Assembly (NCBI GenBank): GCA_027596195.1
Contig: JADGJG010000009.1
Location: 54,456-118,455 of the forward strand
From: Podochytrium sp. JEL0797
Taxonomy: Eukaryota > Chytridiomycota > Chytridiomycetes > Chytridiales > Chytriomycetaceae
DNA length: 64,000 nt
Reading direction: 5' to 3'
Part shown: piece by piece, positions 46,084 through 57,453 of the stretch
How the letters are laid out: every line of letters begins with the position of its first letter
Numbering within the stretch: the first letter of the stretch is position 1
Notes under the pieces: model-generated
The model's input: only the letters and a program-made list of their open reading frames with translations
What the model was told of the DNA's origin: nothing
Database searches by the model: none
Made by a program: the position numbers and the translations under genes

Positions 46084-47082
46084 ATGGACCCGATCCTCGA
46101 AGCCGCCGCCACCGCCAACCTCTCCAATCTCCAAGAGATCCTCACCTCCGACCCAGACGCCATCCACATCCGCGACCCAACCACCAACGCTTCCCCACTC
46201 CACTTTGCCGCCCAAACCGGCTCCCTCGAATGCATCGAGCTCCTCCTCACTGCCGGCCACCCCTGGAACGAAGTCACATTCGACCACAAGACCGCTGCCG
46301 AATGGGCCGTCGAGAAGGGACACCAGGACGTATGGGATCGTTTGTTGAACGAAGGCATTCGGGTCGAAATGCTGTTGGCCATTCTGGGCAAACCCGAGTT
46401 GGATGAGGAGACGGAGCAGAAACTGCTGCCAGTCGATGCGACAGACTACTTGAACAAAAAGTTGACGTACAGCGAGGACGGCCAGAAGCTTCTCGACGCG
46501 GATGGGAATGGAGTCATGATGGGTTGGGAAGCTCCCTTGATGCTCAAACACGCCAAAGTGATTGCTCCGGTTCCTGGCAAGAACGTTTTGAACGTTGGAT
46601 TCGGACTTGGGATCATCGACACGTACTTGCAGGACTGCAAACCGGCATCACACACCATTATTGAAGCGCACCCGGACGTGTATGCTTTCATGCTCGAAAA
46701 GGGATGGGACAAGAAGCCGGGCGTCAAGATTCTGTTTGGGAGGTGGCAGGATGTGATTGATCAGTTGGAGGTGTACGACGGCATCTTTTTCGACACGTTT
46801 GGCGAGGATTACGACGCGTTGAAGGAGTTTCACGAACTGTTGCCCAATATCCTCAGCGAAGACGGCATTTATTCCTATTTCAACGGTCTCGCGGGATCCA
46901 ACCTCTTTTTCCACGACGTGTCGTGCGCGATTGCTGAATCGGATTTGATGGATATGGGCATCAGCACCAAGTTGGAAAAGATTGATATGGGAACACTGGG
47001 TGATGAGATCTGGGATGGTGTCCGACGCAAGTATTGGACTCTTCCCGTTTACAACCTTCCCACATGCAAGTTTGAATTGTAA
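46084..47082 (+). CDS. RMT2: RMT2-like protein arginine delta-N-methyltransferase
   Basis: SAM-dependent enzyme that in yeast methylates the delta nitrogen of an arginine in ribosomal protein L12. Intronless, 332 residues. The N terminus carries ankyrin-type repeats (DPTTNASPLHFAAQTGSLEC, LLTAGHPWNEVTFDHKTAAE) as in fungal RMT2. The methyltransferase part has NKKLTYSEDGQKLLDADGNG, the MGWEAPLM element, the SAM-binding motif KNVLNVGFGLGIIDTYLQ, HTIIEAHPDVYAFM, YDGIFFDTFGEDYDAL and ends in YWTLPVYNLPTCKFEL. Length and domain order fit the family. It converges on the large coiled-coil gene (59 bp between stop codons). Confidence 0.92.
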   Translation: MDPILEAAATANLSNLQEILTSDPDAIHIRDPTTNASPLHFAAQTGSLECIELLLTAGHPWNEVTFDHKTAAEWAVEKGHQDVWDRLLNEGIRVEMLLAILGKPELDEETEQKLLPVDATDYLNKKLTYSEDGQKLLDADGNGVMMGWEAPLMLKHAKVIAPVPGKNVLNVGFGLGIIDTYLQDCKPASHTIIEAHPDVYAFMLEKGWDKKPGVKILFGRWQDVIDQLEVYDGIFFDTFGEDYDALKEFHELLPNILSEDGIYSYFNGLAGSNLFFHDVSCAIAESDLMDMGISTKLEKIDMGTLGDEIWDGVRRKYWTLPVYNLPTCKFEL

Positions 47083-47141
47083 ACAGATAATAAACGCGAT
47101 GTTTCTATTTTCTCTTTCCAATAAATATAAGCGTCAGCAAC

Positions 47142-50100
47142 TCAAAAATTATCTTCACTTTCGGACAGGTGCGTCACATCGGCACGTCCAGGACTCAAAG
47201 TTGCTGCGGTCCTGATTGTCAAAAAATTCAGAAACACTCCACCCATCACAAAAACGCGTAAACAATACCTTGGCGAAACCGTGCTGACCGGACTCACAAT
47301 GTCGTCAAAAGGACTCGGCCCGTTCCCTTTCAGCGGTGTCCGAAGATCCACATTCTCCTTCTCGATATACTGAGACGACCCAATGCGCCCGATTTGGTGC
47401 AAAGAAGCAAGAGGTGTAGCCGAGTTGCGAGCATCCGGAATTTTCGACGATCGACTGGAATCGCGGCTCTCGGATGGGTCGCTCTTGCTCTTTGACGACG
47501 AGTCGTGGGACGATCCACCCGTTACAGAGCTTTTTGACAAAGCCGACACTTCATCAGACCTCAGGTCACTGCTTTCCGGGTGATTGGACGACGCAGATTT
47601 GCTTCCCGAAGTTGACAGTTCACTCCTGGACGAACTACCACCGTTGTTCGATGAATCCGCCTTCCGTATCGAAGATTGCGAAAGATGGCTGAGCTGACTA
47701 AGCACCTCGCGCGCGTCGCGAGAAGACTTTGATGAACCCGACGATTTGGAGGATTTCGAGTGATCAAAGCTCGACAGGATTTTGCTCGCTTCCTCCGACG
47801 TGAAGCTGTGGTGATCGATGGAGGAGAGGGAGTGAAGAAGGTCCATCGGGTCTCGTGAGGAATTCAACGACTTTCCACCATCGTTGGGACGGTTCGGGTT
47901 GTTGCGATCGTTGGAGACGGAATCTGATACGCTCAAAGGCTCGGAAGACTCATGACCACTTTCCGACTGTCGTTTGGAGAAACTGCTTCGATTTGAAACG
48001 GAGCTGCGGGGTGCTTCTGCCTCCATTTGATTCGCGATTCTCTCCAAACTCTCGTTGATGGACTCTGGTTTCGAGCCGACCTTCTCCTTGCTCGACGCCG
48101 GGTCGGATTCATGCAACGCTTCCGCAATGCTGTGAACAGATGATACATCTCGAGCATTCGCTTCCTCCGAAATATCATCGACCGTGGCTGTGCAGGAATC
48201 CACATCAATATCCGAGAGCAGAAAACAGTTCGAAATTTACCTTCAAACGCAGCACTCTTGATCGTCAAACTCACTTGCCCTTCCGAAACGGACATGTCGT
48301 TCAAAATCTCAACGCGCGACAACTCCCCGAAACTGCTGACTTCCCCCGCCGAGGTTTTCGAGTCCCCGGACTTGCTCGTTTTGTTTCCACTGCTTCCACT
48401 TCCATCTGCTGAATTGGAAGCGGATGCGTTTGATTGTTGATGCAGCTCTGGAACGGCGACGCGTTTCTTCCCGATTGGTTGAGCAGTTCTGTTGACTGAG
48501 GATGGCCCACCGGCCCCAAAGCCCATGGGAACTTCAACAGCGCCAGAGATGGCGTCCTTGGATGTAGCATCATCTTCGCGAGAATTGCGCATGTTCAGAG
48601 GGTTGAAGCGCCGATTGTCCACATTTGGAATAATAATTTCCCCGTCGCTAAAAACCGCCGCCGTCGAGTTTAGACACCAGGGAAAAAACTCGTATTCGCA
48701 TTACCTGTAAAAATGCGTCAACAATTCTCCTTCGGAGATCATGGACGATAGCGTGCTGATTCCAAGCGAGCTCGATTCGGCTGGTGTTTCCGTCACCGAT
48801 TCCTCCGAAGGCTCCTACACATCCCAAAACAATCAGATTTCAATGCACAGACAACCCTTCAAAATTACAAACCGTCGCCTTCTGAACATCAGCTTCCTCC
48901 AACGCCCGCTGAATCGCCTCCACCTCCCGTATCAACTCCCGCGCCTTCTCCTCTTCATCCACCCTCCGCTTCACAACCTCCTCCATCCTCTCCCGCTCCT
49001 CCGCCATCTCCTTCACCCTCCTCTCCTCCTCCTCCTCCCGCCTCTTGACCTCCTCTTCCTTCTCTCTCTCCAAAACCGCCCGCTGAATCTCCTCCCGAAC
49101 TCGGTCCTCCTGCTCCTTACCCAACCGCTGCTTCTCCTGCTCAGAACGCACTTCCTGCGCTTCCCTCATTCTCCGAAGCTCCGCCAACATCTCCATCCGA
49201 TGCGCCCGTTCTTCTTCCAACCGCGCTTTTTCCTTCTCCTCTTTCTCATCTAGACGAGCAGCGTCCATTTCATCGCCACCACTACCACCACCACCAAAGA
49301 TCCCTTTCAGCTGATTCTTCAACTCCCGGAACGTATCCGCCACTTTATCCGGCGACTCCCGACCCAAGACATCCCGCGGCGTGACAAACGTTTCCTTGGT
49401 CCCAGACTCCTGCGTAGCATCCATCTGCGCCTTAAAGAATTCAAGCGTTCCCGGCGCAGGTGCTCCACCCATCGCGTCCATCTCGCGGGCCACCGGGCTC
49501 GTCTGAATATCCACATCCCGTGGAAGCCCTGCCGGTGCAGAAGCAGAAGCAACTTGCTGGTGCAACAGACGAAGCGCGGTTCGAGAGACAGTGTACGGCG
49601 TTTTGGGGGGAGATGGGGCGAGGACGAGTTTGATGGGCGGTTCTTCAGGCGCGGGTGGTTCAGGGGCAAGGGGTGTGGGGATCGGTTGCTGTTGTTGGCG
49701 TTGGCGTTGAAGAACGCGGTTCATGATTTCGGTGCGCATCCATTCCGTGATTTCGATGGGGAGGTCGGGTTCTGGGACGTGTGAGAGTGGGATGCTGGGT
49801 GATGAATTTTTTTTGTGGCGGTTTCAGAAAATTAGACTTCAAGCGCAAGAGAGAAGGAAGGAAAAAGCGGCATACGAATGGATTCCGTGGTATCCTTTGA
49901 ACGCGTCACTCGATCTTTTGGACATGTTGCGTCCACGTTGGTCTTGCTCTCGAACGACCCGGTTGAATTCGATCCCAGCAAAGATTTCGGCACCTTCGAT
50001 GCGAGAGTTTTCGGCAGACTAATGATTTGGAAAGGGAAAAAATGTTAAAGTTTGGCTGACAAAAAGCAATCAAAATAAATGGATTACAGATTCATATGGA

Positions 50101-53100
50101 GTATGATACTGCGCCGAAGCATCTCTTGTCGGACTTTGGTACTGAGCCGACGCGTCTTTTGCTTCCGTTGGTTCCTTTCGCGGGGTTGCAACCTCAGGAA
50201 TCGCCTAATATTTGGCCGGTGAGAACAGATTCTTGGAAAATATGATCAAAAATCACCTCAACCGCAACAGAAACAGGTCCCCGAACAAGCTTCTCCTTTC
50301 CTTCTTCCGATCCGAAACTGACTTGCACACCCAAATCACTCATCATGGGCATCGTTTGCGCAAATTCGTGTTGTTGAGTAAAAGCGGCGGCGGCGGGTTT
50401 GATTTCGACCGCTGTTTTCAAAACCGAGTTTTTTTAGATTCAGATCAATAAAATGAGAAAAATAGACAATACAAACCTGGTTCAGAAATCTTCACGGGAG
50501 ACGCAGCTCGCCCCGACTTGACGGGGACTTTGGGCGGCACCCCACCAACACCACCCGGCGATGCTCTCCGCAAAGAAGGATCCTTGACCGGACTCGTCGA
50601 CCGTCGACCATCCCTCGCGAGAGAATTATCCCAATCCGGTCGACTCCCCTCCAAGAACTGCAACGACGCCGGCCGGATGCTCGTTCTCCGGAGAAATACG
50701 GGCGCGTTGGCGAGTTTGACGTTGTAAAAGTCGGGAATGGTGGTCGTAGGTGTTGTAACTCGTTTGGGAGAAGCTTCACGTCGTTCCTGGGGAGTTTCAA
50801 CCGCAGGCGTACGTGCTGCCACGGCGCGAGATTGGATCATTTTGCCGGAATGCAGGAATTTCGAAGACAAGGCCGTGACGTGGTATTTCTCAATCGAGTT
50901 TTTCATTTCGTCGAACGCGAGGGGAGTTGGTTCTTGTGCGGGGGGTGCGCGGAGGAGTCGTTTGGTAGGGCTGACACCTCGTCGTGAACCGCGTTCAGGG
51001 GATTTTGCCGGCGCAGGAAGAGGGGGCGGAGGTGCAAAGTAGGGGTGTGGTTCCGCCGCCTTGGGGAGGAGCTTTTTCGCGTCCTCTTTCCTGAAAGTTT
51101 CATTGGTTGAGTTACTCGCATCACCTGAAACCAAAAGAGTGGACTCACTTGGCCTTTTCCTGTGGCTTGGTCAATCCTGCGCGACCAAAACTGACCCCTG
51201 GCATCCGACTGATTGGCGCCGGTTTTTCCAGCGGAATATTTTTTCGTTTCGGAATCGGAATTTTGGTCATGGCTGCTACCGCAGGTTTCGCAGGAGTCAC
51301 AGAGCCGCTCAATGTCGACTTGGAAAGTTTCGGTTTCAACAGCAGAGGATCTAGTTTCGATTCCTGAACTGCGTTGTTCTTCTAATCGAGTTTTTAGACG
51401 CCACAATTACCTGCAGCAGAAGAAAAGACGAAAACAACAAACCTCTCCACCTCTCACATTCTTCTCAATCTCACCATCCACAAGCTCGCGAATCCGCTCC
51501 CCACTCAACAACTCATTCACAAACCTACTCTCCCCACCTCCTTCCAACCCCAACTCATCCACCTCATCATCTTCATCAACCATTTCCTCCTCCCCGCTCA
51601 CTTTCCTCCACTCTTTCAAACTACTCGTGGGAATCCGAAACGCATCTCCACCACCTCCAAGACCTTTCCGTCGCCCAGCAGTGGGATCCAGAACCAAGTC
51701 CTGTTTCAAACTCGCAATCACCCCGTTCTTTTTGTGAGAAAGCGCGAGAATAGAGCGTGAGAGGGTGTGGTAGATTTGCATGGGATCGCTCGCATCTTGG
51801 GTCGCTGTGGTGGACGGCGGAGCTGCGGGTTGGAGGCCGCGATGTCGGGGTTGCGAAAATGGCGGTTTTTGAGCGCTCGTGGCGTGGATTGGGATCTTTC
51901 GACGCGTTGTGGGGCCCAGGGAGGTGTCCTGCTGTTGAGGAGGTATCTGCTGTTTGTTGGGTTCAGAAGGATTTGAGGGCGGGGTGGCGCGGAGGTGGCG
52001 GTCGAGCATCTTGTCGCGGACTTGGAGGAATTGGTGGATGGTTGAGTTGATTGATTCTTGGATCTGGCAGCGGTGGTTTTTTTGAGTGTGAAGGCTTACG
52101 GATTCCTGTTTTCAACCAATTTACCTCCTTGTTGAGTTGTGATTTTTCAGGCTCGGCTTCAACTGGTTTCTCGCTCGCTGGGGCAGGCGTCACGATAGTG
52201 GCAGGCGGCTGTTCCATTTGGATCGATGGGGGATCCGTCAAAGTGGGTTGAAGAATATTTCGCAAATCCCTTTGGACGCTGTTGAGTTGCTCTTTCAAAT
52301 CTTTGAAGAGTGCGTGTTCGACGGGCGAGGAAGGCCGTGGAGTGGCGTTGGCGGACCTCAAAGAATCGCGTTTGGGGGAAACATGCAAGAGCCGAACTTT
52401 TCGAACGCGTTTCTGAATGAGAAAGTGGGGCTCAGTGAAACCGAAACAAACGATTTGTTTTGGCTACCTCGCCATGTCCAGACGCTCGCGAATCATCAAG
52501 GACAAACATGGAATCTTCGTCCTCCGATTGCTGAACACGGCTGTTCCGAATCGCTTGCACTCGTTTCATTTTGGTTTCGAGAACGGCTTGATGGTCCAAC
52601 TCTTCGGAATGCCGTTCTCGAAGTTTCTTGAGGTGATCCGCCTAACAAAACAATTAGCAAGTCATGAACTTAGGAAACCTGTTGAATGCTAATTGCTACC
52701 TGCCAAAAGCTGTGCTTCGCTTGAATCTCCTGAAAGTTTTCCATTTGCTTGACAGCCTGAATTCGACGTTAGAATTCCCAAGCATTCGGATCGCACGGCT
52801 TTATGTAGAGATACCCACATGATCATAAACCGCTTCGCGCTGCTGCCCAACCAACACGCGTTGATGATCCATGAATTTCAAGTTCAACTCGTACATTCGC
52901 GACTGAATTTCCTCCAGAGATTCCACTTGCTGTTATTTTGTGGGCAAATTGAGACGAAAAAGGCAGAGCCAATTCAAGGATTCGTAATAACCTGCTTCAT
53001 GTTTTCCATTTTCGGCTGGAATGGCTCGATGGGACGGGCAGTACGCGGTTTGGCAGGAGGTATGTTGCTCTCCGCGGATTCCTCCACCTTGGGACGAATC

Positions 53101-53783
53101 AGTTGTTTGAAGGGTGAATCCTTCTTTGGGTCTGAAGCCATAACTTTGGGGGTGAAATCCTTCGTTGGCGGTGAATCAAAACTTTGCGTTTGCGGCGGCG
53201 AATTGACGGGTTTCCGGTCCGAATTCAGCGACGCGTTAACGGGTGGGTTCACTTGGACAGAAACAATAGGACTGTTTACAATGGGAGATGTTGCAGTGTC
53301 TTTGAAGAGGGTTCTGTGCGGGCGCTTCTTTCTCGCGGTTCGCAAGGGCGTGACTTTCTCGTCGGACAAGTTTTCCAACGACAGGTTCTCATTCGATATG
53401 TTTTCGTTTTGGTTCGATGGATGGTCGACTTGGTCTTCTTCGAGAGAAGAGACACCAGGGGCGAGGATGCCCAGCAGGTCTTTGCGCATCAAATTTGCTC
53501 TGAAGGCGAGGATGGTTTCTTTTAGGATGGGTGTCTGTGTCTGTGTCTGTGTCTGTGCGGCAGAGAGCGAGTCGTCAAAGGCGGCGGGGTGGCGCTGCGG
53601 CAGCGGCAGCGGCGGTGGCGGCGGTGGCGGCGGAGCAGAGGGCGTCGCGTCGTCGGCGAAAGAGGCGTCGGCGCTGAAGTCGTCGAACACAAAAGTAGTC
53701 GCCGCATTCATTCTCGCCCGGGCAAGAAGACTCAGCGCGCGCTGTGTCCGTTGTTCGGACACACCGCTCAAGTCAGGGGCCAT
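47142..53783 (-). CDS. Large disordered coiled-coil protein, TALPID3-like candidate
   Basis: A 6.6 kb multi-exon gene. The N terminus near 53783 (MAPDLSGVSEQRTQRALSLL) leads into poly-Pro and TQTQTQ tracts, then short coiled exons (QSRMYELNLKFMDHQRVLVG, FQEIQAKHSFWQ, LKKLRERHSEELDHQAVLE). The middle is Pro/Ser-rich with regularly placed basic motifs. An exon with ITEWMRTEIMNRVLQRQR precedes a ~170-residue highly charged coiled coil (EERERMEEVVKRRVDEEEKA). The tail is very Ser-rich with acidic SEGE/SEGQ motifs and ends LSESEDNF. The W..EI..R...Q motif, SEGE motifs and overall build recall TALPID3 (KIAA0586), a basal-body protein of flagellated cells. The identity is tentative; two adjacent genes cannot be excluded. 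Confidence 0.5.
53529..53640. repeat. (GTGTCT)n and GGC-rich microsatellites in coding sequence
   Basis: A GTGTCT hexamer array (about 53529-53556) encodes a Gln-Thr repeat on the minus strand. A GGC/GGT-rich array (about 53600-53637) encodes poly-Pro. Both lie in the N-terminal exon of the large coiled-coil gene and are in frame. Confidence 0.7.
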
Positions 53784-53971
53784 TTGCGTTGCTTTTTTGG
53801 TTGCTTTGTTTTTGAGCCTTGTCAAAATACCCAAATTTGGGAAATGTGAGATTTGCCACGGTGACAGTATCGCCCACTGCGGGCGGTGGCAACCATTCCG
53901 TTGCAAAAAACGCGACCCTCAACAGTTTCCTGCGAGTACTCGAGTTGAATGTTGAGAAATACAGTAAGAAA

Positions 53972-54018
53972 TGAGTCACCCAGATTCGAATTAGATGAGT
54001 CACCCAGAAGTATAAATA
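53972..54018 (+). promoter_or_regulatory. Two TGAGTCA boxes and a TATA box
   Basis: TGAGTCA, the Gcn4/AP-1 bZIP site, occurs at 53972-53978 and 53996-54002, each within a longer shared ATGAGTCACCCAG. TATAAATA follows at 54011-54018, about 34 bp before the F-box/LRR reading frame. The sites also lie upstream of the divergent large coiled-coil gene (start 53783) and could serve either one. Confidence 0.55.
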
Positions 54019-54051
54019 GAGGCCCCCCTTTTCCCCCGCTCGAAAAAACCA

Positions 54052-55375
54052 GTGGCTCCCACAACCCGCGCCACCGCCAACCTCGAGGCCCAAGTGACCC
54101 GTCTCAAGGCTCAGGTGGCCCAGCTCGAGGCCCAGGTGGCCAGCTGCGAGACATACACGGTCGAGCTTGAGGGCATGCTCGAGACTATCTTTGCCAAGGG
54201 ACAGGAGTCCCAACAGGAGTTTTTCCCGTACAACCGCATCTCAGACACCCCTCGTATCCCAGGCACCCCGAGAAGTCTCGCCCCGCTCACGCCCGCCAAC
54301 GACGTCCCGTCTGAAATCATGTTGAAGATCATTGGAATGCTCGACCTCCCCGATTTCCACGGGTTCATTACCTATGTGCGCCCCGACATGTTCAAATTGG
54401 CTACGGGACCAGGATTTGTGCGCAAGTACTTTGAGAATCACCTCCCGCGCGACTACAACCAACAAATTGTTACCCATTTCGAACCGGATGCCGGATGAGT
54501 ATGTGTTCAACATGCACGAATCGTTCCAACTCATGTATGTGGACCTATTTTACCGCTCTCTGGAGGTGTTGAAATGGGGCAACGTACGGGCAGGGTGTTT
54601 TGAATTGGTTGGGAATCATGGACCACCCGGGCCGCAAGGGTGATCACGGTGCTTTCTATACTCAGGAGTTCTCTTTCACGCCCAAACTGTTCAGCTCGTT
54701 GGACGCGCTCAAAATATGCATCATTAGCATCAACAGCTCAGCAATGGTGGATCCGAACTTTGCCGACTGTCCGAACCTGGTCTTCCTCTCGGTCGAATTT
54801 TATCATCGCAGCACGAACCTTGTCACATGGTCAAGTGAGCTGACGTGCGAGAAGCTTGAGTACCTGTTCTTGCGCGGCGCGATCGTCACCTCCCTCTACA
54901 CTATGACATCAAGTATATCCAGTTGATGATGGGTGAAATGCAACGCTCTTTGTTCCGCAAAATCGGAGTGTATGCGGACACGTTGACGCATTTGACATTG
55001 CGGGGTATGGGTGTGTCCGTAGACGAAGTGGAGGAGGGGGAGGGGTTGCACCGCTTGGGTCGTTTGACGAAGTTGGAGGTGTTGGAATGCGTTGCCAATC
55101 ACGGTTTCAACATGACGATTCCACCTGAACTGGGTGCCTTGACGAACCTCACGCGACTCTCGACGCACAGGATGAAGTTTTTGTCTGGTGAAATCCCTCG
55201 TGAACTGGGTTTGCTCTCCAAATTGGAGTTCCTCGACCTTTCGGAAAACCACTTGCACGGACTCGTCCCGCAGGAGCTGACACTCCTTCCCGCCCTGACC
55301 AATCTCAATGTTTCCAAGAACCGCCAATTGGAGTGTAAATTGATTTTTCCTGCGAGGACTCGAGTGAAATGTTGA
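54052..55375 (+). pseudogene. F-box/leucine-rich-repeat gene, broken by frameshifts
   Basis: The protein starts with a coiled coil (LKAQVAQLEAQVASCE), then an F-box-like NDVPSEIMLKIIGMLDLPDF, a variable middle and plant-type LRRs (GEIPRELGLLSKLEFLDLSE, GLVPQELTLLPALTNL). It is in pieces. The first codon is GTG where an ATG would be expected. At 54486-54499 a 7-bp tandem duplication (CCGGATG twice) shifts the frame between HFEP and DEYVFNMHESF. Near 54594 one extra G shifts it again before LNWLGIMDHPGRKG. A third one-base shift near 54870-54890 precedes YDIKYIQLMMGEMQRSL. Three indels argue for a pseudogene. F-box/LRR proteins normally select substrates for SCF ubiquitin ligases. Confidence 0.7.
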
Positions 55376-55386
55376 AATAAACTCGT

Positions 55387-56068
55387 TTAGAAACTGGCAT
55401 AATGCCAGAAGGGATTGAGTTCCGCAGGAGTGTCCATCATCTGCATGCACTCTTTGAATCCTCCCCGGTACTGATGCAGGGGGAACGAGCCAGGTGATGT
55501 GTCTCTTCCATTCTGCGTCTGTCAATTCGTGGTCATCTTCCGAATCTCCCCGGAATGCCTCCATGAACCCATCAAGCCTGGTGTCCGTGATACTGTTTCT
55601 GAACTCTTTTGTGGCAACAGAATTCCCGGTTTCTGCCTCTTGTTCGTATAGCCACGCTTCTTGAATTCTATTCTCGCTTTTTGTCGCCTTAATCCTTTCT
55701 CGTCGCTGTCGCAGGTCAGACAAGGTTCTGGTAATCTCCGCCTTTTCCTCGACTTTCATTTTGAAATAACGCACGGTATGAGCATTATCGCCAATGTCGA
55801 ACGATTGAGAAGTTTTTCCTTCTGCATACCGTTCTAAGGAATGCATGATATATATATTCATTTGGTCGACACGTGTTTTCGGCTTATCATCGTCATGAAT
55901 GTTCTCGACGTAGAGACGGGTCACCAAGGCGGTCATCTTGGCAATATCGTTTCTTAAAAAGTGTTCGAGGGCTTCCTTGGATGACCGAACGGCCAAGATT
56001 TCAGCACGCGTTCTTGATTTCGTTCCGCCGGATTTGATCCATTCGGTTTTCACAAGCGCATATTCCAT
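55387..56068 (-). CDS. Unknown charged protein, helical
   Basis: Starts MEYALVKTEWIKSGGTKSRT and runs about 185 residues in one frame, rich in Glu, Lys and Arg. It has a helical stretch (RQRRERIKATKSENRIQEAW) and an acidic FRGDSEDDHELTDAEW. Two endings are possible. Staying in frame runs on antisense through the neighbouring pseudogene. A one-base shift after EWKRHI gives a natural-looking end (YRGGFKECMQMMDTPAELNP, then FWHYASF and stop at 55387). I took the latter as the original end, so the gene may carry a frameshift. No family recognised. Confidence 0.45.
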
Positions 56069-56108
56069 TATTTGGCGGCTACTATGACTTTTAGAAAAGA
56101 AGAAAATA

Positions 56109-57002
56109 TCACATTTCCAAGTGCGGGTTGCCATCCACACGCAGATCGCGCACCCTCTGCTGCAAATCGATACTGACACGACCTTCCAACCGATTTTTCC
56201 CCACATCCAATGATATCAAGAATGACGCGGGCGACATTGTAGGGATCAAACCCACCAATCTGTTGTTCCTCAGCATCAACAATCCCATGTTCATGTTCAT
56301 CAGCGCGCCAGGGATGTCGCCCTCGAGACGGTTGTTGGAGAGGTCGACAGAACTCAAGAGTCCCAGTTTGTCAGGGATAGAGCCAGTCAGTTTGTTGTTG
56401 CGGAGGTTGATGGAACGCATGCCCACAATTCCCAGGGAAGCTGAGATCGAACCGGTCAGCACATTGTAGCTCAAATCGAGACCCCTGAGATTCGCCAATT
56501 TCCCCAATTCGGTGGGGATTGAACCAGTCAACGCGTTATGGTCGAGGTTCAAGTGTGTGAGATTAATCAAATTTCCCAGTTCAGTAGGGATCGGACCAGA
56601 AAGACCGGTCTTGCTTAAAACGAGTCCTGTGAGGTTCACCAACTTCCCCAATTTGACGGGGATCGGGCCGGCCAGCAGGAAATGACATTGCATCCACCGC
56701 ATTCTCGCGTTGCCATCCATCTTGGCCACGGTCGGAAGCAGCATCGAGCGGTACGCCTGTGGGATGGATTTGAAGGGTCGCCTTCTACGGCGGAGTGGGG
56801 TGTTTTCGAGATAAGAAGGTTGCATAGCGAGTATGGCACAATCCTCGTAGTAACATTCGCGGAGCAAGAGGTGCTCAGCGACAGGTGGCGACGTAATGAG
56901 CGCATTGAAGGAGTGAGACAGGAGGCGGCACCGCGCAGTCTCGGAAGTATCCATGTACTTGACAATCTCAACCCACACTTCGCGGGGGAAGAAGTCTTGC
57001 AT
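56109..57002 (-). CDS. F-box/leucine-rich-repeat protein
   Basis: 297 residues in a single exon. The N terminus FPREVWVEIVKYMDTSETAR resembles an F-box. After a linker with a basic RRRRRPF stretch come seven or more LRRs of the plant-specific type: LSGPIPTELGNLINLTHLNL, ALTGSIPTELGKLANLRGLD, KLTGSIPDKLGLLSSVDLSN. It ends DLRVDGNPHLEM. It is intact, unlike the related pseudogene at 54052. Expected role: adaptor of an SCF-type ubiquitin ligase with LRRs binding the target, but the F-box match is weak. A 14-A tract lies just upstream of the start (57011-57026 region). Confidence 0.72.
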   Translation of the reverse strand: MQDFFPREVWVEIVKYMDTSETARCRLLSHSFNALITSPPVAEHLLLRECYYEDCAILAMQPSYLENTPLRRRRRPFKSIPQAYRSMLLPTVAKMDGNARMRWMQCHFLLAGPIPVKLGKLVNLTGLVLSKTGLSGPIPTELGNLINLTHLNLDHNALTGSIPTELGKLANLRGLDLSYNVLTGSISASLGIVGMRSINLRNNKLTGSIPDKLGLLSSVDLSNNRLEGDIPGALMNMNMGLLMLRNNRLVGLIPTMSPASFLISLDVGKNRLEGRVSIDLQQRVRDLRVDGNPHLEM

Positions 57003-57036
57003 TTTTTTTCTAAAAAAAAAAAAAAAGTCAGGAGTC

Positions 57037-57318
57037 TCAGGCCCAATATTCATCATCCAGATACGATTCTGTGTGGGTATCGTAAATGACGGAGTTCCGC
57101 ATCATTAAATCAGGCATCTCCTTGCGTCCCGTTCTTTCGAAATATTCTTGTTGAAACACGAGAAACCACGTTTCCCATTCCTGTTTCGCAAATGTGGAGT
57201 CGGGTGTACTCCCCTTCTCGCCTGCTACAAGATCCCACTTGGCTTGGATCCTGCGCAAGGATTCCTTATTCATTTCTTCCCATTTCTCGCGCTTCATTCT
57301 CTGGAGCAAGGTCTCCAT
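57037..57318 (-). CDS. Small unknown protein
   Basis: From the Met at 57318 it reads METLLQRMKREKWEEMNKES and continues for about 93 residues, charged and helical, ending YDTHTESYLDDEYWA. The frame is open a little further upstream, without an ATG. Trp and charged residues are frequent, as in the unknown gene at 55387, but I see no direct similarity. No family recognised; it may be partial. Confidence 0.4.
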   Translation of the reverse strand: METLLQRMKREKWEEMNKESLRRIQAKWDLVAGEKGSTPDSTFAKQEWETWFLVFQQEYFERTGRKEMPDLMMRNSVIYDTHTESYLDDEYWA

Positions 57319-57453
57319 CTCTTTGAACTCGTTGCCATGGCGTGCGCAATGCACGGGCACGATGGAGTAGGTGTGTGAAGTGCAAGATGGGTTGCATTCA
57401 CGGGGGGTTTCTTGACAGTCCTATACTTGGTTTCCTTTCTCCTGGCGATAGTG

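Larger units (their letters stand above)
53926..55379 (+). repeat. Pair of ~34-bp direct repeats flanking the F-box/LRR pseudogene
   Basis: 53926-53960 and 55346-55379 both begin TTTCCTGCGAG and continue with ACTCGAG and AATGTTGA, matching over about 34 bp with a few differences. They bracket the F-box/LRR pseudogene: one copy upstream of its TATA box, the other at the very end of its last open frame. They could mark an insertion or a recombination-generated cassette. Confidence 0.6.

Noticed and set aside
48741..49253. Leu/His/Pro-rich plus-strand frame of 170 codons
   Set aside because: Shadow of the Glu/Arg coiled coil of the large minus-strand gene.
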